A DNA stretch of 64,000 nt from DAOQVR01 sp035341665. Its GTDB lineage: Bacteria; Chloroflexota; Anaerolineae; JAAYZQ01. Below the pieces are notes generated by a model. The model searched no databases. It had not been told where the DNA came from and saw nothing but the letters and a program-made list of their open reading frames with translations. The position numbers and the translations under genes are program-made. The DNA is taken from NCBI GenBank assembly GCA_035341665.1, contig DAOQVR010000011.1, forward strand, positions 88,147-152,146. Reading direction: 5' to 3'. Below, piece after piece: positions 49,903 to 57,107 of this stretch. The first letter of the stretch is position 1, and the number at the start of each line of letters is the position of its first letter.

Positions 49903-50693
49903 GGTCGCTCGCTCCTTGTGTCTAGAACAGAAAGCGCCTGTTTCGGCGCGCCCCCAAGAATACAGGCGCTGCACCCTTCGCACAAGTTACGCCCCTCGCG
50001 TTGCAGCATCTCGGCCCGTTTCGCCTCCAGCCTCTGCACCGCCTCAGGCGACAGCGTGTGCACTCGCCCCAGCTGCTGCGCCGCGAGGGTGATCTGGGCG
50101 GTCTGCTCCACCTTTTCCAGGAGCAAGTAGGCGTCCCACAGGCTCTTGCCCACCGTCAGGCTGCCGTGGTGGGCCAGCACCAGCGCATCGTAGCAGCGCA
50201 GTGCCTGCCGGATCGACTCCGCCACCTCCGGCGTGCCCGGCGTGGCGTACTCCGTCGTGGGGATGCCTCCCAGGGTGACGATTACCTCCGGCAACACGCA
50301 GCGTGCCAGCGACACGCCGGCGATCGAAAAGGCGACCGCCACCGGCGGGTGGGCATGGACTACGGCACGCACGTCGGGCCGCTGGCGGTAGACCTCGAGG
50401 TGCATCAGGATCTCTGAGGACGGCCGGCCTCCACGCCCTCCTGCAGAGCTGGGCCCGCGTGCCTGTCCTTCCCCCTCGAGGCTCATCACCACGACGTCCC
50501 GCTCCGAGAGGAATCCCTTGCTCACGCCGCTCGGCGTCACCAGGAGCCGGTCCGTGCCCAGCCGGGCGGAGAGGTTTCCGTCGGTCGCGGCGACGTAGCC
50601 TCGCTCCCAAAGCAGCCGGCCGACGCGCACCATCTCCTGGCGCAGCTCGTACTCGGTCACGTGCCGGCCTGCCGCCGGCTTTCCCTCAGCCAT
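49899..50693 (-). CDS. class II aldolase (L-fuculose-phosphate aldolase-like) of the BMC operon
   Basis: 264 residues. Family features: GYVAATDGNLSARL, TPSGVSKG, RPSSEILMH with the catalytic Glu, zinc His in VVHAHPP and LAHHGSLTVG. It probably splits fuculose- or rhamnulose-1-phosphate to DHAP and lactaldehyde, as in planctomycete-type microcompartments. The C-terminal tail after about residue 225 is extra and carries CEGCSAC (C-x2-C-x2-C), not normal for the family. This tail may be a metal site or a cargo peptide. The start overlaps the preceding BMC-P gene by 8 bp. Confidence 0.9.
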   Translation of the reverse strand: MAEGKPAAGRHVTEYELRQEMVRVGRLLWERGYVAATDGNLSARLGTDRLLVTPSGVSKGFLSERDVVVMSLEGEGQARGPSSAGGRGGRPSSEILMHLEVYRQRPDVRAVVHAHPPVAVAFSIAGVSLARCVLPEVIVTLGGIPTTEYATPGTPEVAESIRQALRCYDALVLAHHGSLTVGKSLWDAYLLLEKVEQTAQITLAAQQLGRVHTLSPEAVQRLEAKRAEMLQREGRNLCEGCSACILGGAPKQALSVLDTRSERP

Positions 50694-51021
50694 CGCGGCC
50701 GTCCCCTGCCTCCGGCCTGCGCGGCGGCTCGTAGGGCTCGAAGGTCGAGCCGGGGATATCGACCCGGTCGATGATGCCCACGATCACGGCCCGGATGGCG
50801 CCGCCTGGCTCCCGGCCGACGATCTGCCGGGCCGAGTTCCCCTCGTCGAGCACCAGCACCAGGTCGCCGGCACCGGCCTGGACCATGTCCACGGCGATGT
50901 CGTAGCGGCCGGTCGGCTTGCCCTGCAGGTTCAGCCTGTCGACCACCAGCAGCTTCCGGCCCTGGTAGAGCTCATTCTTGATCGTGGCGACGACCGTGCC
51001 ACTCACGCGCCCGATGTACAC
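50686..51021 (-). CDS. BMC-P shell vertex protein (EutN/CcmL/PduN family)
   Basis: 111 residues, forming pentamers that cap microcompartment vertices. MYIGRVSGTVVATIKNELYQG, KLLVVDRL, DMVQAGAGDLVLVLDEGNSAR and VVGIIDRVDI-like IVGIIDRVDI are the family's conserved strands. It has a longer C-terminal tail (STFEPYEPPRRPEAGDG) than the other copy. The GTG start shares one base with the preceding stop (TAGTG). Confidence 0.95.
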   Translation of the reverse strand: MYIGRVSGTVVATIKNELYQGRKLLVVDRLNLQGKPTGRYDIAVDMVQAGAGDLVLVLDEGNSARQIVGREPGGAIRAVIVGIIDRVDIPGSTFEPYEPPRRPEAGDGRDG

Positions 51022-51290
51022 TAGCGGATGTCCACCTCGTCCACGATGCCGACGATCGCATGATCGACGGGCACAAAGCCCTCCGGCAGGGCGAGGGCTG
51101 CCTCGCGGCTGGCGATCACGAACACCAGCTCGCCGGGCCCGGCCTGCGCCGTGCCGTCGGCGGCGACCACCGGGTCTCCGGCCGGCTTCCGGTTCTTGTC
51201 GAGGAGCTGGACGACCAGGAACTTGACCCCTTCCAGCCCCTCCGCCTTGCGTGTGGCGACGAGAGTTCCGATGACGCGACCGAGCTGCAT
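51021..51290 (-). CDS. BMC-P shell vertex protein (EutN/CcmL family)
   Basis: 89 residues, a minimal-length pentamer protein: MQLGRVIGTLVATRKAEGLEG, KFLVVQLLDKN, AGPGELVFVIASREA, DHAIVGIVDEVDIR. It is clearly diverged from the next gene's product, so two vertex types or mixed pentamers are possible. Its ATG lies 1 bp after the BMC-T stop. Confidence 0.95.
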   Translation of the reverse strand: MQLGRVIGTLVATRKAEGLEGVKFLVVQLLDKNRKPAGDPVVAADGTAQAGPGELVFVIASREAALALPEGFVPVDHAIVGIVDEVDIR

Positions 51291-51291
51291 C

Positions 51292-51843
51292 TTACAGGAT
51301 CTTGGCCCTCATTTGCTCATGAAGCTGCGGGATCACCACCTGGCGCACCAGAAGGCCTTCGCGCTTTACCCATTCGACGCCGGCAGCCACCGCCGCTTCG
51401 ACGTCGGCGACGCTGCCCTCCATGAGCACAAAGCTCTTGCCGCCCAGCCCATTGGCCAGGCGAATCTCGAGGAGCTGCACATCGGTCTCCTTCGCCGCTG
51501 CGTCTGCCGCCACGATGCACACCGCGGCCGTCACCGTCTCGATGATCCCCAGTGCCTCGTCGCCGCGCGGCGCGGCGGCGCTCATCAGCGCCGGAAAAAT
51601 CGAGGGGTGCGCGTTGGGCAGCAGCAGCTGATCCACCAATGTGTCTGCCGCCGCGGCAACGCCCACGTGGTACGACTCGCGCACCGGCCCCACCTCGCCG
51701 CCGATCAGCACCATGTACTTCCCGGGGCAGATCGAGCGCGCCTCGAGCAGCTGCACCACCGCCTTCTTGACCATCGCGTCACCGGCCAGGATGCCGGCCG
51801 CGATGCTGTTGGTCTCCACCAGTGCGATTGCCGGCTCGATCAT
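51292..51843 (-). CDS. BMC-T trimeric shell protein, PduT-like
   Basis: 183 residues, two fused BMC domains (about 4-88 and 95-180), giving a pseudo-hexameric trimer tile. The first contains ARSICPGKYMVLIGG with Cys39, matching the Cys of PduT that holds a [4Fe-4S] cluster at the trimer axis. The second has ANGLGGKSFVLMEG. It is probably an electron port next to the PduS-like protein encoded just before it (4-bp overlap). Confidence 0.94.
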   Translation of the reverse strand: MIEPAIALVETNSIAAGILAGDAMVKKAVVQLLEARSICPGKYMVLIGGEVGPVRESYHVGVAAAADTLVDQLLLPNAHPSIFPALMSAAAPRGDEALGIIETVTAAVCIVAADAAAKETDVQLLEIRLANGLGGKSFVLMEGSVADVEAAVAAGVEWVKREGLLVRQVVIPQLHEQMRAKIL

Positions 51844-53231
51844 CGCCCCTCCGCCTCGATCTCGATCCGCTCGCCGCGAACAGCCGTGACCCGCCCGCGT
51901 ATCGAGGCGTGCACCGCCGCGCCCAGCTTGTCGTCCGGGATGGCGCCGATTGGGTCGCCCGGGGCTACCCGGTCCCCCGGCGCCACCAGCGGCCTGGCCG
52001 GCGCGCCCAGGTGCTGCTGCAGCGGGATCGAGACCCTGTCCGGGCCATAGGCTGCCTCGTCCAGCGGGCACTCCTGGCCCTCCCACTCTGCCAGCCCCAG
52101 ACGCGCGATCAGCCTGTGTGTCGGCACCAGCCGGCAGTCGCGCATCGGGTGGGGCTGCAGGTTGCTGCGCTTGTGCACCTCGTTCACCCAGCCCTGCGCC
52201 CTCAGCTCTTTCTTGAGTGCCACATAGTACGACATCGGCGACAGTTCCAGCGGGCAGGCGTACGCCTCGCACAGCCGGCACTCGCAGCAGAGCACGGCTG
52301 CCGTCACCTGGGCCGCCGGCCGGTGCAATCCATAGTTGATCGCCCGCATCACCTCGTGCGGTTTCAGGTCGTGCCCCAGCAGGTAGCGTGGGCAGAGGTC
52401 TGTGCAGTCGCGGCACTGGTCGCAGGTCGAGATCCCGCGCCGGACCCACGAGGCACGGCTGCGGGAAAGCGAACGCACCACGGCATTGTCGCGGGGCAGC
52501 ACCAGCAGCCCGCTGGTCGTCTTGGTGACCGGCTCGTCCAGGTCGCGCGCCAGGCGGCCCATCATAGGACCGCCCACCACCACGGCATAATCATCCGCCG
52601 TGCGTGTGCTCCACCGCGGCGGCCGGATTCCGCCCGCCCAGCCAATCACGTCCCGGATCGGGGTGCCGACCGGCGCCCACAGCGTCACCGGCCGCGCCAC
52701 GGCACCCGCGACGCTCAGCAGCCGGTGTGTGACCGGCGCGCCTTCACTCGCCCTGGCGATGTTGAAGAGCGTCTGGACGTTCTGCACGACGCAGCCCACG
52801 TGCAGGGGCAGTCCCGTTTCAGGGACGAGGCGGCCTGTCGCCTGGTAGACCAGCACGAACTCGTCGCCGGCCGGGTAGCGGCTCTCCATCCGGCACAGGC
52901 TGAGCCCCGCCTGGGGCGACTTCGGCTGCCCTCCCTGACGGGCGCCTACCGCCCTCTCCAGTGCCCCGCAGGCAGCGTGGTACGCATCCTTCAGCGCCAA
53001 GATACCCCTGCCGGCCCCCGTCGCTTCCATCACCAGCCGGACGCCGCGCACCACCACTGCCGCGTGGCGCTCCATCAGCCGCTGGTCACACTGCAGGAGC
53101 GGGTCGCATTCCAGGCCGTTGGCGATCACCGTGTCGACCCGGGCCGCCAGCTTGGCGTGCGCGGGAAAGCCGGCACCGCCGGCGCCCACGACTCCGGCGG
53201 CGCGCACCGCCTCAACGAGAGCCGTTGCCAT
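51840..53231 (-). CDS. PduS/RnfC-like SLBB and 4Fe-4S protein
   Basis: 463 residues. N-terminal RnfC/Complex1-51K domain (GVVGAGGAGFPAHAKL, PVGTPIRDVI with an SLBB fold) for flavin, two ferredoxin clusters (CDQCRDCTDLCP near 292-303; CCECRLCEAYACP near 336-348), and a C-terminal biotinyl-like hammerhead (PLVAPGDRVAPGDPIG). PduS reduces cobalamin in propanediol microcompartments. No B12-dependent enzyme is encoded here, so it may instead recycle NADH across the shell with the BMC-T. Confidence 0.92.
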   Translation of the reverse strand: MATALVEAVRAAGVVGAGGAGFPAHAKLAARVDTVIANGLECDPLLQCDQRLMERHAAVVVRGVRLVMEATGAGRGILALKDAYHAACGALERAVGARQGGQPKSPQAGLSLCRMESRYPAGDEFVLVYQATGRLVPETGLPLHVGCVVQNVQTLFNIARASEGAPVTHRLLSVAGAVARPVTLWAPVGTPIRDVIGWAGGIRPPRWSTRTADDYAVVVGGPMMGRLARDLDEPVTKTTSGLLVLPRDNAVVRSLSRSRASWVRRGISTCDQCRDCTDLCPRYLLGHDLKPHEVMRAINYGLHRPAAQVTAAVLCCECRLCEAYACPLELSPMSYYVALKKELRAQGWVNEVHKRSNLQPHPMRDCRLVPTHRLIARLGLAEWEGQECPLDEAAYGPDRVSIPLQQHLGAPARPLVAPGDRVAPGDPIGAIPDDKLGAAVHASIRGRVTAVRGERIEIEAEGR

Positions 53232-54336
53232 GGACCGCAGCCGGCGCGTAGCCGGTCATCTCGACAAAGCCCAACCCCTGGACCGTTCCCTCCACCCTCA
53301 CGCTGCCTTCCCAGTAGATCGGCCCCAGGCGGATCGGCATCTCCTGTTCCGGGAAGGTCGCAGCCACGGTGACGTCCAGCCCGTAGCGCGGCACGGTGAC
53401 GTGCCAGCGCACCGGGTAGTGGCCTCCGGTGGTCGGGCTGGTCCACCGCTCGAGCACCTGCGCGTCGTACTGCTCCTCCGTGAGGTGTACCGTCGTGCCG
53501 TCCGCCCCGATCCACGTCCCGGCCGATCCGGGATAGATGTTGCCCGCCTCGTCGCGGAAGTCGAACAGCATCACCTGCGTGCCGTCATCCAACCGCAGGC
53601 TGAGCCAATCCCAGCCCGCAAATGCTCCCATCGACTGCCAGCTGCCCCACTGGTGGTCCATCCAGGCCGTCGCCTGCACTGCCTGGGTCACCCCGTCGAG
53701 GGTGAGCTGCCCCGTGCCGGCCATATCTGAGTACGAGTAATAGTACGACGTACCGGCCGGCCCCATGTCGATCACGCCGGACCCTCCCGCGCCATGCAGT
53801 GCCGCCGGCTTCCGGGGCTCCAGATCCAGCTGCAGCGCGACCTCCTCCCAGTCCGCCTGGAGGTGATGGAGCCTATCTCCGCTCCAGGCGCGCCAGGTGC
53901 CGTTCCACACGTCAAAGCGGTCCTCGCGGGCCCCGGCCGTCCAGAAGCGCGGAAAGTTCGCCTGCTCGGTGAATTGGTGCGCCTGCGCCGCCTCGTCGCT
54001 CACCGCCAGGTGGGCGAAGAAGACCGGGTTGGTGAGCCAGCTCAGCGGCAGCAGCTTGCCCACCCGGACTTGCGGCGGCACGTAGGCCTTGAAAAAGACC
54101 AGCTCAAAGCCATAGCGCCGGCCGTCTTTGCCGGTCAAGAAACCGGTGTAGTACCACCACTCCGTCGTCGCGCCAAAGTGGGCCGCCTCGTCGCGGGGCA
54201 GCTCCACCGGCCGCCCGGCCGCCGCCTGCTCAGGCTGCCCCGGCGTCGGGTGCCGGTAGGCAAGGACGGCCGCGGCCAGACCGGCAACCAGGACCAGCAG
54301 CAGACCAAGCAGGATCAGGGCGACTCGTCGGACCAA
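53212..54336 (-). CDS. CrtC/AttH-like lipocalin-related protein with N-terminal anchor
   Basis: About 374 residues. One N-terminal hydrophobic helix (about 4-26), then the hydroxyneurosporene synthase (CrtC)/AttH beta-barrel fold: GATTEWWYYTGFLTG, YGFELVFFKAYV, NPVFFAHLAVSD, AWMDHQWGSWQ. Members of this family hydrate carotenoids or bind lipids; the enzyme activity is not certain. The start is TTG 54336 (GAGGTG six bases before) or GTG 54345. It is the first gene of the microcompartment operon and overlaps the PduS-like gene by 20 bp. Confidence 0.85.
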   Translation of the reverse strand: MVRRVALILLGLLLVLVAGLAAAVLAYRHPTPGQPEQAAAGRPVELPRDEAAHFGATTEWWYYTGFLTGKDGRRYGFELVFFKAYVPPQVRVGKLLPLSWLTNPVFFAHLAVSDEAAQAHQFTEQANFPRFWTAGAREDRFDVWNGTWRAWSGDRLHHLQADWEEVALQLDLEPRKPAALHGAGGSGVIDMGPAGTSYYYSYSDMAGTGQLTLDGVTQAVQATAWMDHQWGSWQSMGAFAGWDWLSLRLDDGTQVMLFDFRDEAGNIYPGSAGTWIGADGTTVHLTEEQYDAQVLERWTSPTTGGHYPVRWHVTVPRYGLDVTVAATFPEQEMPIRLGPIYWEGSVRVEGTVQGLGFVEMTGYAPAAVHGNGSR

Positions 54337-54377
54337 GTGATGCACCTCTACGGTTCGCCTGCAGGGCAGACCGAGAC

Positions 54378-54406
54378 ATAATACCACCCATCGGCAGGCG
54401 TAGCAA
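54378..54406 (-). promoter_or_regulatory. promoter of the microcompartment operon
   Basis: Minus-strand TTGCTA, 17 bp, TATTAT with extended TGG. The start is near 54371, about 30 nt before the CrtC-like gene. It is separate from the radical SAM gene upstream. Confidence 0.8.
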
Positions 54407-54445
54407 ATGGCTTTGATTTGGCGAATCGGGCAGGCCCGCGGGGGT

Positions 54446-55546
54446 TCAGGGGCGGGGCCGCGGAGGGACTGCCACATCGCGGGCGGCGCGGGCGAGGGTG
54501 GGGAGGTGGAGAAGCATGTTGGCATAGCTCGCATTGGCCATCGGGCAGGCGCACTCGCGCCCCGCGATGCTCGCCCTAATCCGGCGCATGCTGCCGGCCC
54601 TGCCTTCCCAGATCGGCCGCAGGTCATAGCCCGTGTCGCGAAGGTTGCCCACCGGCTCCGCGCGGACACAGCACGACCACACGTCCCCGTTCGGCGCGAT
54701 GTGGCCGCTCGCCCAGCCCGCCCGGCACGGGATCGCCTGTGCCTGCCGCTCGAGCACTTGCCGGGCCAGCTGGTAGTATTGCGCCCGAAGCGCCTGGGTA
54801 AGGCGTGCCAGCCCTCGCGCCGGCACAGCCCGAGCCCGCGCCGACAGGTAGTCCGCGACCGGGGCGTACTCGGCCGCCGAAGGCGTGATCTCCCAGCCGA
54901 CCGTGCCCAGCTCCACCCGCTCTTCGGCCACCTCGGTGATGTACGAGTCGGGCTCGAGGAACTGGAGTCCCTCCACAATCTCCCGGATGCGGCCGATGTT
55001 GAACTTGCTGACCACCGTATGGACGCTGAGCACGAGGTTCTTGCGGCGCGCCTGCAGCTCCTTCAGGCCGCGCCACGTCTCCATGGCGCGCTCCCAGGTG
55101 CCCGGCACGCCCCGGATCTCGTCGTGCTGCGTGCCGACGCCGTCGAGCGAGAGGTTGAGCCTGACCTGTGTGCGGGGCGCTGCCGCACAGATCCTCTCCG
55201 TCTCTTCGACGATGCGCTGCGTGAGCAGGCCGTTTGTCGGGATGGTGATGACGCCCGGCCGGCAGGCCTCCGCGCCGGCGATCACGATCTCTGCCAGCTC
55301 CGCCCGCAGGAACGGCTCGCCGCCGGTGAAGGTGAGGTAGAATGGGGTGTGGCCCAGGTGGGAAAAGACATTGCGCCACTCGGCTGCGGTCAGCTCCTCA
55401 CTCGGAATGCGCCACACGCCGCAGGTCTTGCAGCGGCTGTTGCACCGGTACGAGACACTCACGACCAAGCTGAGGGGCAGCAGGGCCGGCCGGCCCAGCC
55501 GGTAGAAGGCGGCATAGAGAGGCAGGCGTGGCAAGAGCTCCCACAT
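54446..55546 (-). CDS. radical SAM protein with SPASM-like C-terminus
   Basis: 366 residues. Cluster motif CNSRCKTC (about 36-43), FTGGEPFLR, and IPTNGLL define the radical SAM core. The C-terminal part has further Cys (IPCRAGWASGHIAPNGDVWSC, then CACP), as in SPASM or auxiliary-cluster proteins that modify peptides or sugars. ATG 55546 is chosen because the promoter puts the transcript start on that base; ATG 55555 and TTG 55582 lie inside promoter elements. Confidence 0.85.
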   Translation of the reverse strand: MWELLPRLPLYAAFYRLGRPALLPLSLVVSVSYRCNSRCKTCGVWRIPSEELTAAEWRNVFSHLGHTPFYLTFTGGEPFLRAELAEIVIAGAEACRPGVITIPTNGLLTQRIVEETERICAAAPRTQVRLNLSLDGVGTQHDEIRGVPGTWERAMETWRGLKELQARRKNLVLSVHTVVSKFNIGRIREIVEGLQFLEPDSYITEVAEERVELGTVGWEITPSAAEYAPVADYLSARARAVPARGLARLTQALRAQYYQLARQVLERQAQAIPCRAGWASGHIAPNGDVWSCCVRAEPVGNLRDTGYDLRPIWEGRAGSMRRIRASIAGRECACPMANASYANMLLHLPTLARAARDVAVPPRPRP

Positions 55547-55553
55547 GGGGTGC

Positions 55554-55582
55554 ATCTTAGCCCAGGCGGCGGCTTCTGTCAA
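55554..55582 (-). promoter_or_regulatory. promoter giving a leaderless radical SAM mRNA
   Basis: Minus-strand TTGACA, 17 bp, TAAGAT. The +1 falls at 55547 or 55546, the A of the start codon. Confidence 0.7.
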
Positions 55583-55608
55583 GGGCGGCGCCAGGGGCTT
55601 GCCCCTGG

Positions 55609-55923
55609 TCAGCCTGCCTGTTCGGAGAGAAAGCGCTCCAGGTCCTCGATGAACCTGACGGTCTCCCGCTCGATCTGCCCGGTCAGGCGGTGCGGGTCAC
55701 CGAAATCTGGATCGGCAGCCAGGATATGCTCGACGATGGAATCAGCGCCCTTTGTGGTCGGTACGACCCGATACTTGTCCCAGCGACTCTCCCGGAACAG
55801 GCTCCAGTACTCGGCCTGAACCCGCTTGTTCGCCGCTGCCAGCCAGGCCTCGAAGCGGAACGCCTCGTGGACAAAGACGACGGCGACCTTGAGCTTGCGG
55901 CGCCCGAGCGATTCTGGGCGGGC
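55609..55923 (-). pseudogene. 5'-truncated DUF7000-type gene
   Basis: A 104-codon frame reads RRKLKVAVVFVHEAFRFEAW, then WLAAANKRVQAEYW, DSIVEHILAADPDF and an ending ERFLSEQAG. It resembles the C-terminal two thirds of DUF7000 proteins, as remembered. The frame is cut directly by the stop codon of the next gene (55924-55926), and no ATG, GTG or TTG lies in the first part. The N-terminal third is missing. The break near 55921 marks an old rearrangement. Confidence 0.65.
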
Positions 55924-56412
55924 CTACGCGGGCTTGGCTTCCCGCGCGCGGCACCGCCTGGCGCTCACGATCTCGCCTGCCAGCACGGCGGCAGCCACCT
56001 CCAGGCAGAGCCATGCGCCCCACAGCCTGAGGGTTGTCATCCCGTGCCCCCACCAAGACGCCATCACGGCGACCGTCGAAAGCGTGAGAGCGAGCCCCCA
56101 CGCCACGAGGTGAAGAGACCAGAAAAGAGGGCGCCCGCTGAGGAGGAGCAGGATCGTGCTGAGAAGGAGCAGCCCGGGCAGGAGGAGCAACCAGAAAAGG
56201 GAGTCGTTGCCCCACCTCACGCTGACGCCAATCAATGTCCAGAGAGATATTTTGCATGCGCAGCGGCCGTTGCCCAGGTACACGAGGGGAGCAGAGCACG
56301 CGTCTTCCTGGTCGGCGTGGCTGTCGAGCGTCCACGGCCCCGCCATCGCCAGCAGGACCAGAATGAGCGCTATCACCCGGGCCCCATTGACCATAGCACT
56401 CTCCCGCGACAT
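55924..56412 (-). CDS. four-helix membrane protein of unknown function
   Basis: 162 residues. ATG 56412 follows GGAGGG. A first hydrophobic segment (about 11-30) may be a signal peptide. A loop with three Cys (DACSAPLVYLGNGRCACK) follows, then three further helices (about 80-100, 104-125, 130-150) and a basic tail. The family is not recognised. Its stop directly abuts, in frame, the truncated DUF7000 sequence, so the 3' end may have been set by the same rearrangement. Confidence 0.7.
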   Translation of the reverse strand: MSRESAMVNGARVIALILVLLAMAGPWTLDSHADQEDACSAPLVYLGNGRCACKISLWTLIGVSVRWGNDSLFWLLLLPGLLLLSTILLLLSGRPLFWSLHLVAWGLALTLSTVAVMASWWGHGMTTLRLWGAWLCLEVAAAVLAGEIVSARRCRAREAKPA

Positions 56413-56719
56413 GTTCCCTCCGTCCCGAGGCGTGGACGCACGAGATCGTGGGCTGCCCACCGGGGGGCGTCGCCTCCCGTCTCAACACGTCCAGCCCTTG
56501 TCCGCGCCCCGGCCCCGTAAAAGGACCAGGGCGCACCGGTGGTCGCGCTGGCTGCGACGGCAGCCGATGGCCGGGCCGGTGTTGGGGCGGGCCGTCGCCT
56601 TGGTCCATGGGGTAAAGCCATCCTCGTCCCGAATTCGGCCCAGTCGCTGCCGAGTGCACCTCTTGAGAAGCGCTGCCCGCTGTGCCCGGCCGAGCCGGAG
56701 CATGCCAGCAGTCAAGGGC

Positions 56720-56748
56720 AGTATATCGCCGGAGCGGCGGCATGTCAA
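56720..56748 (-). promoter_or_regulatory. consensus minus-strand promoter with long leader
   Basis: TTGACA, 17 bp, TATACT, among the best matches in the window. The start is near 56713, 301 nt upstream of the membrane protein ATG. Confidence 0.8.
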
Positions 56749-56909
56749 GGGCGCCGAGGGAACGGCCCCTGCGCGCTGCAGGCCACGAGACGTCCCACCG
56801 TGTCACTCCGAACGCCCGATGGGGTGCCTAGCCAGGCCGGGCGCGGGAGACGATTGCCGGTTCGGACTTCGGCTCGGTCTGTGCGAAATCTGGCGGAAGG
56901 CCCCGGGGT

Positions 56910-56938
56910 TGATCATGGCGCCACGCCGTGGTACAATG
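56910..56938 (+). promoter_or_regulatory. promoter of the exported repeat protein genes
   Basis: TTGATC, 17 bp, TACAAT with extended TGG. The start is near 56945, leaving a 163-nt leader that includes the hairpin GGGCCACGCC...GGTGGCCC. Confidence 0.8.
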
Positions 56939-57107
56939 ATGGCCGTCGCAGCCCGCGCCTCGCGGCCGGATGTGGGCCCAAGGCGAAGGCGGGCACAGGG
57001 GGCCACGCCGCGGTGGCCCATGCGGTTCACACCTCAGCCTGCCGCCTCCCGGCGCGGCGGGCTCTGCCCTGTAGGCGTACCTATCTACGATACCACAGGA
57101 GGGAACC

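Larger units (their letters stand above)
56413..57107. other. 695-bp intergenic region
   Basis: Contains two promoters (minus 56720-56748, plus 56910-56938) and the 5' leader of the exported repeat protein. From the minus-strand promoter about 300 nt precede the membrane protein gene. A 73-codon frame (56703 to 56482, minus) lies in this leader but lacks a ribosome site and resembles no known protein. No further gene is supported. Confidence 0.6.

Noticed and set aside
55683..55874. A 63-codon minus-strand protein in another frame of the DUF7000 remnant
   Set aside because: It is Ser/Arg-rich with no motif, while the other frame matches a recognisable domain.
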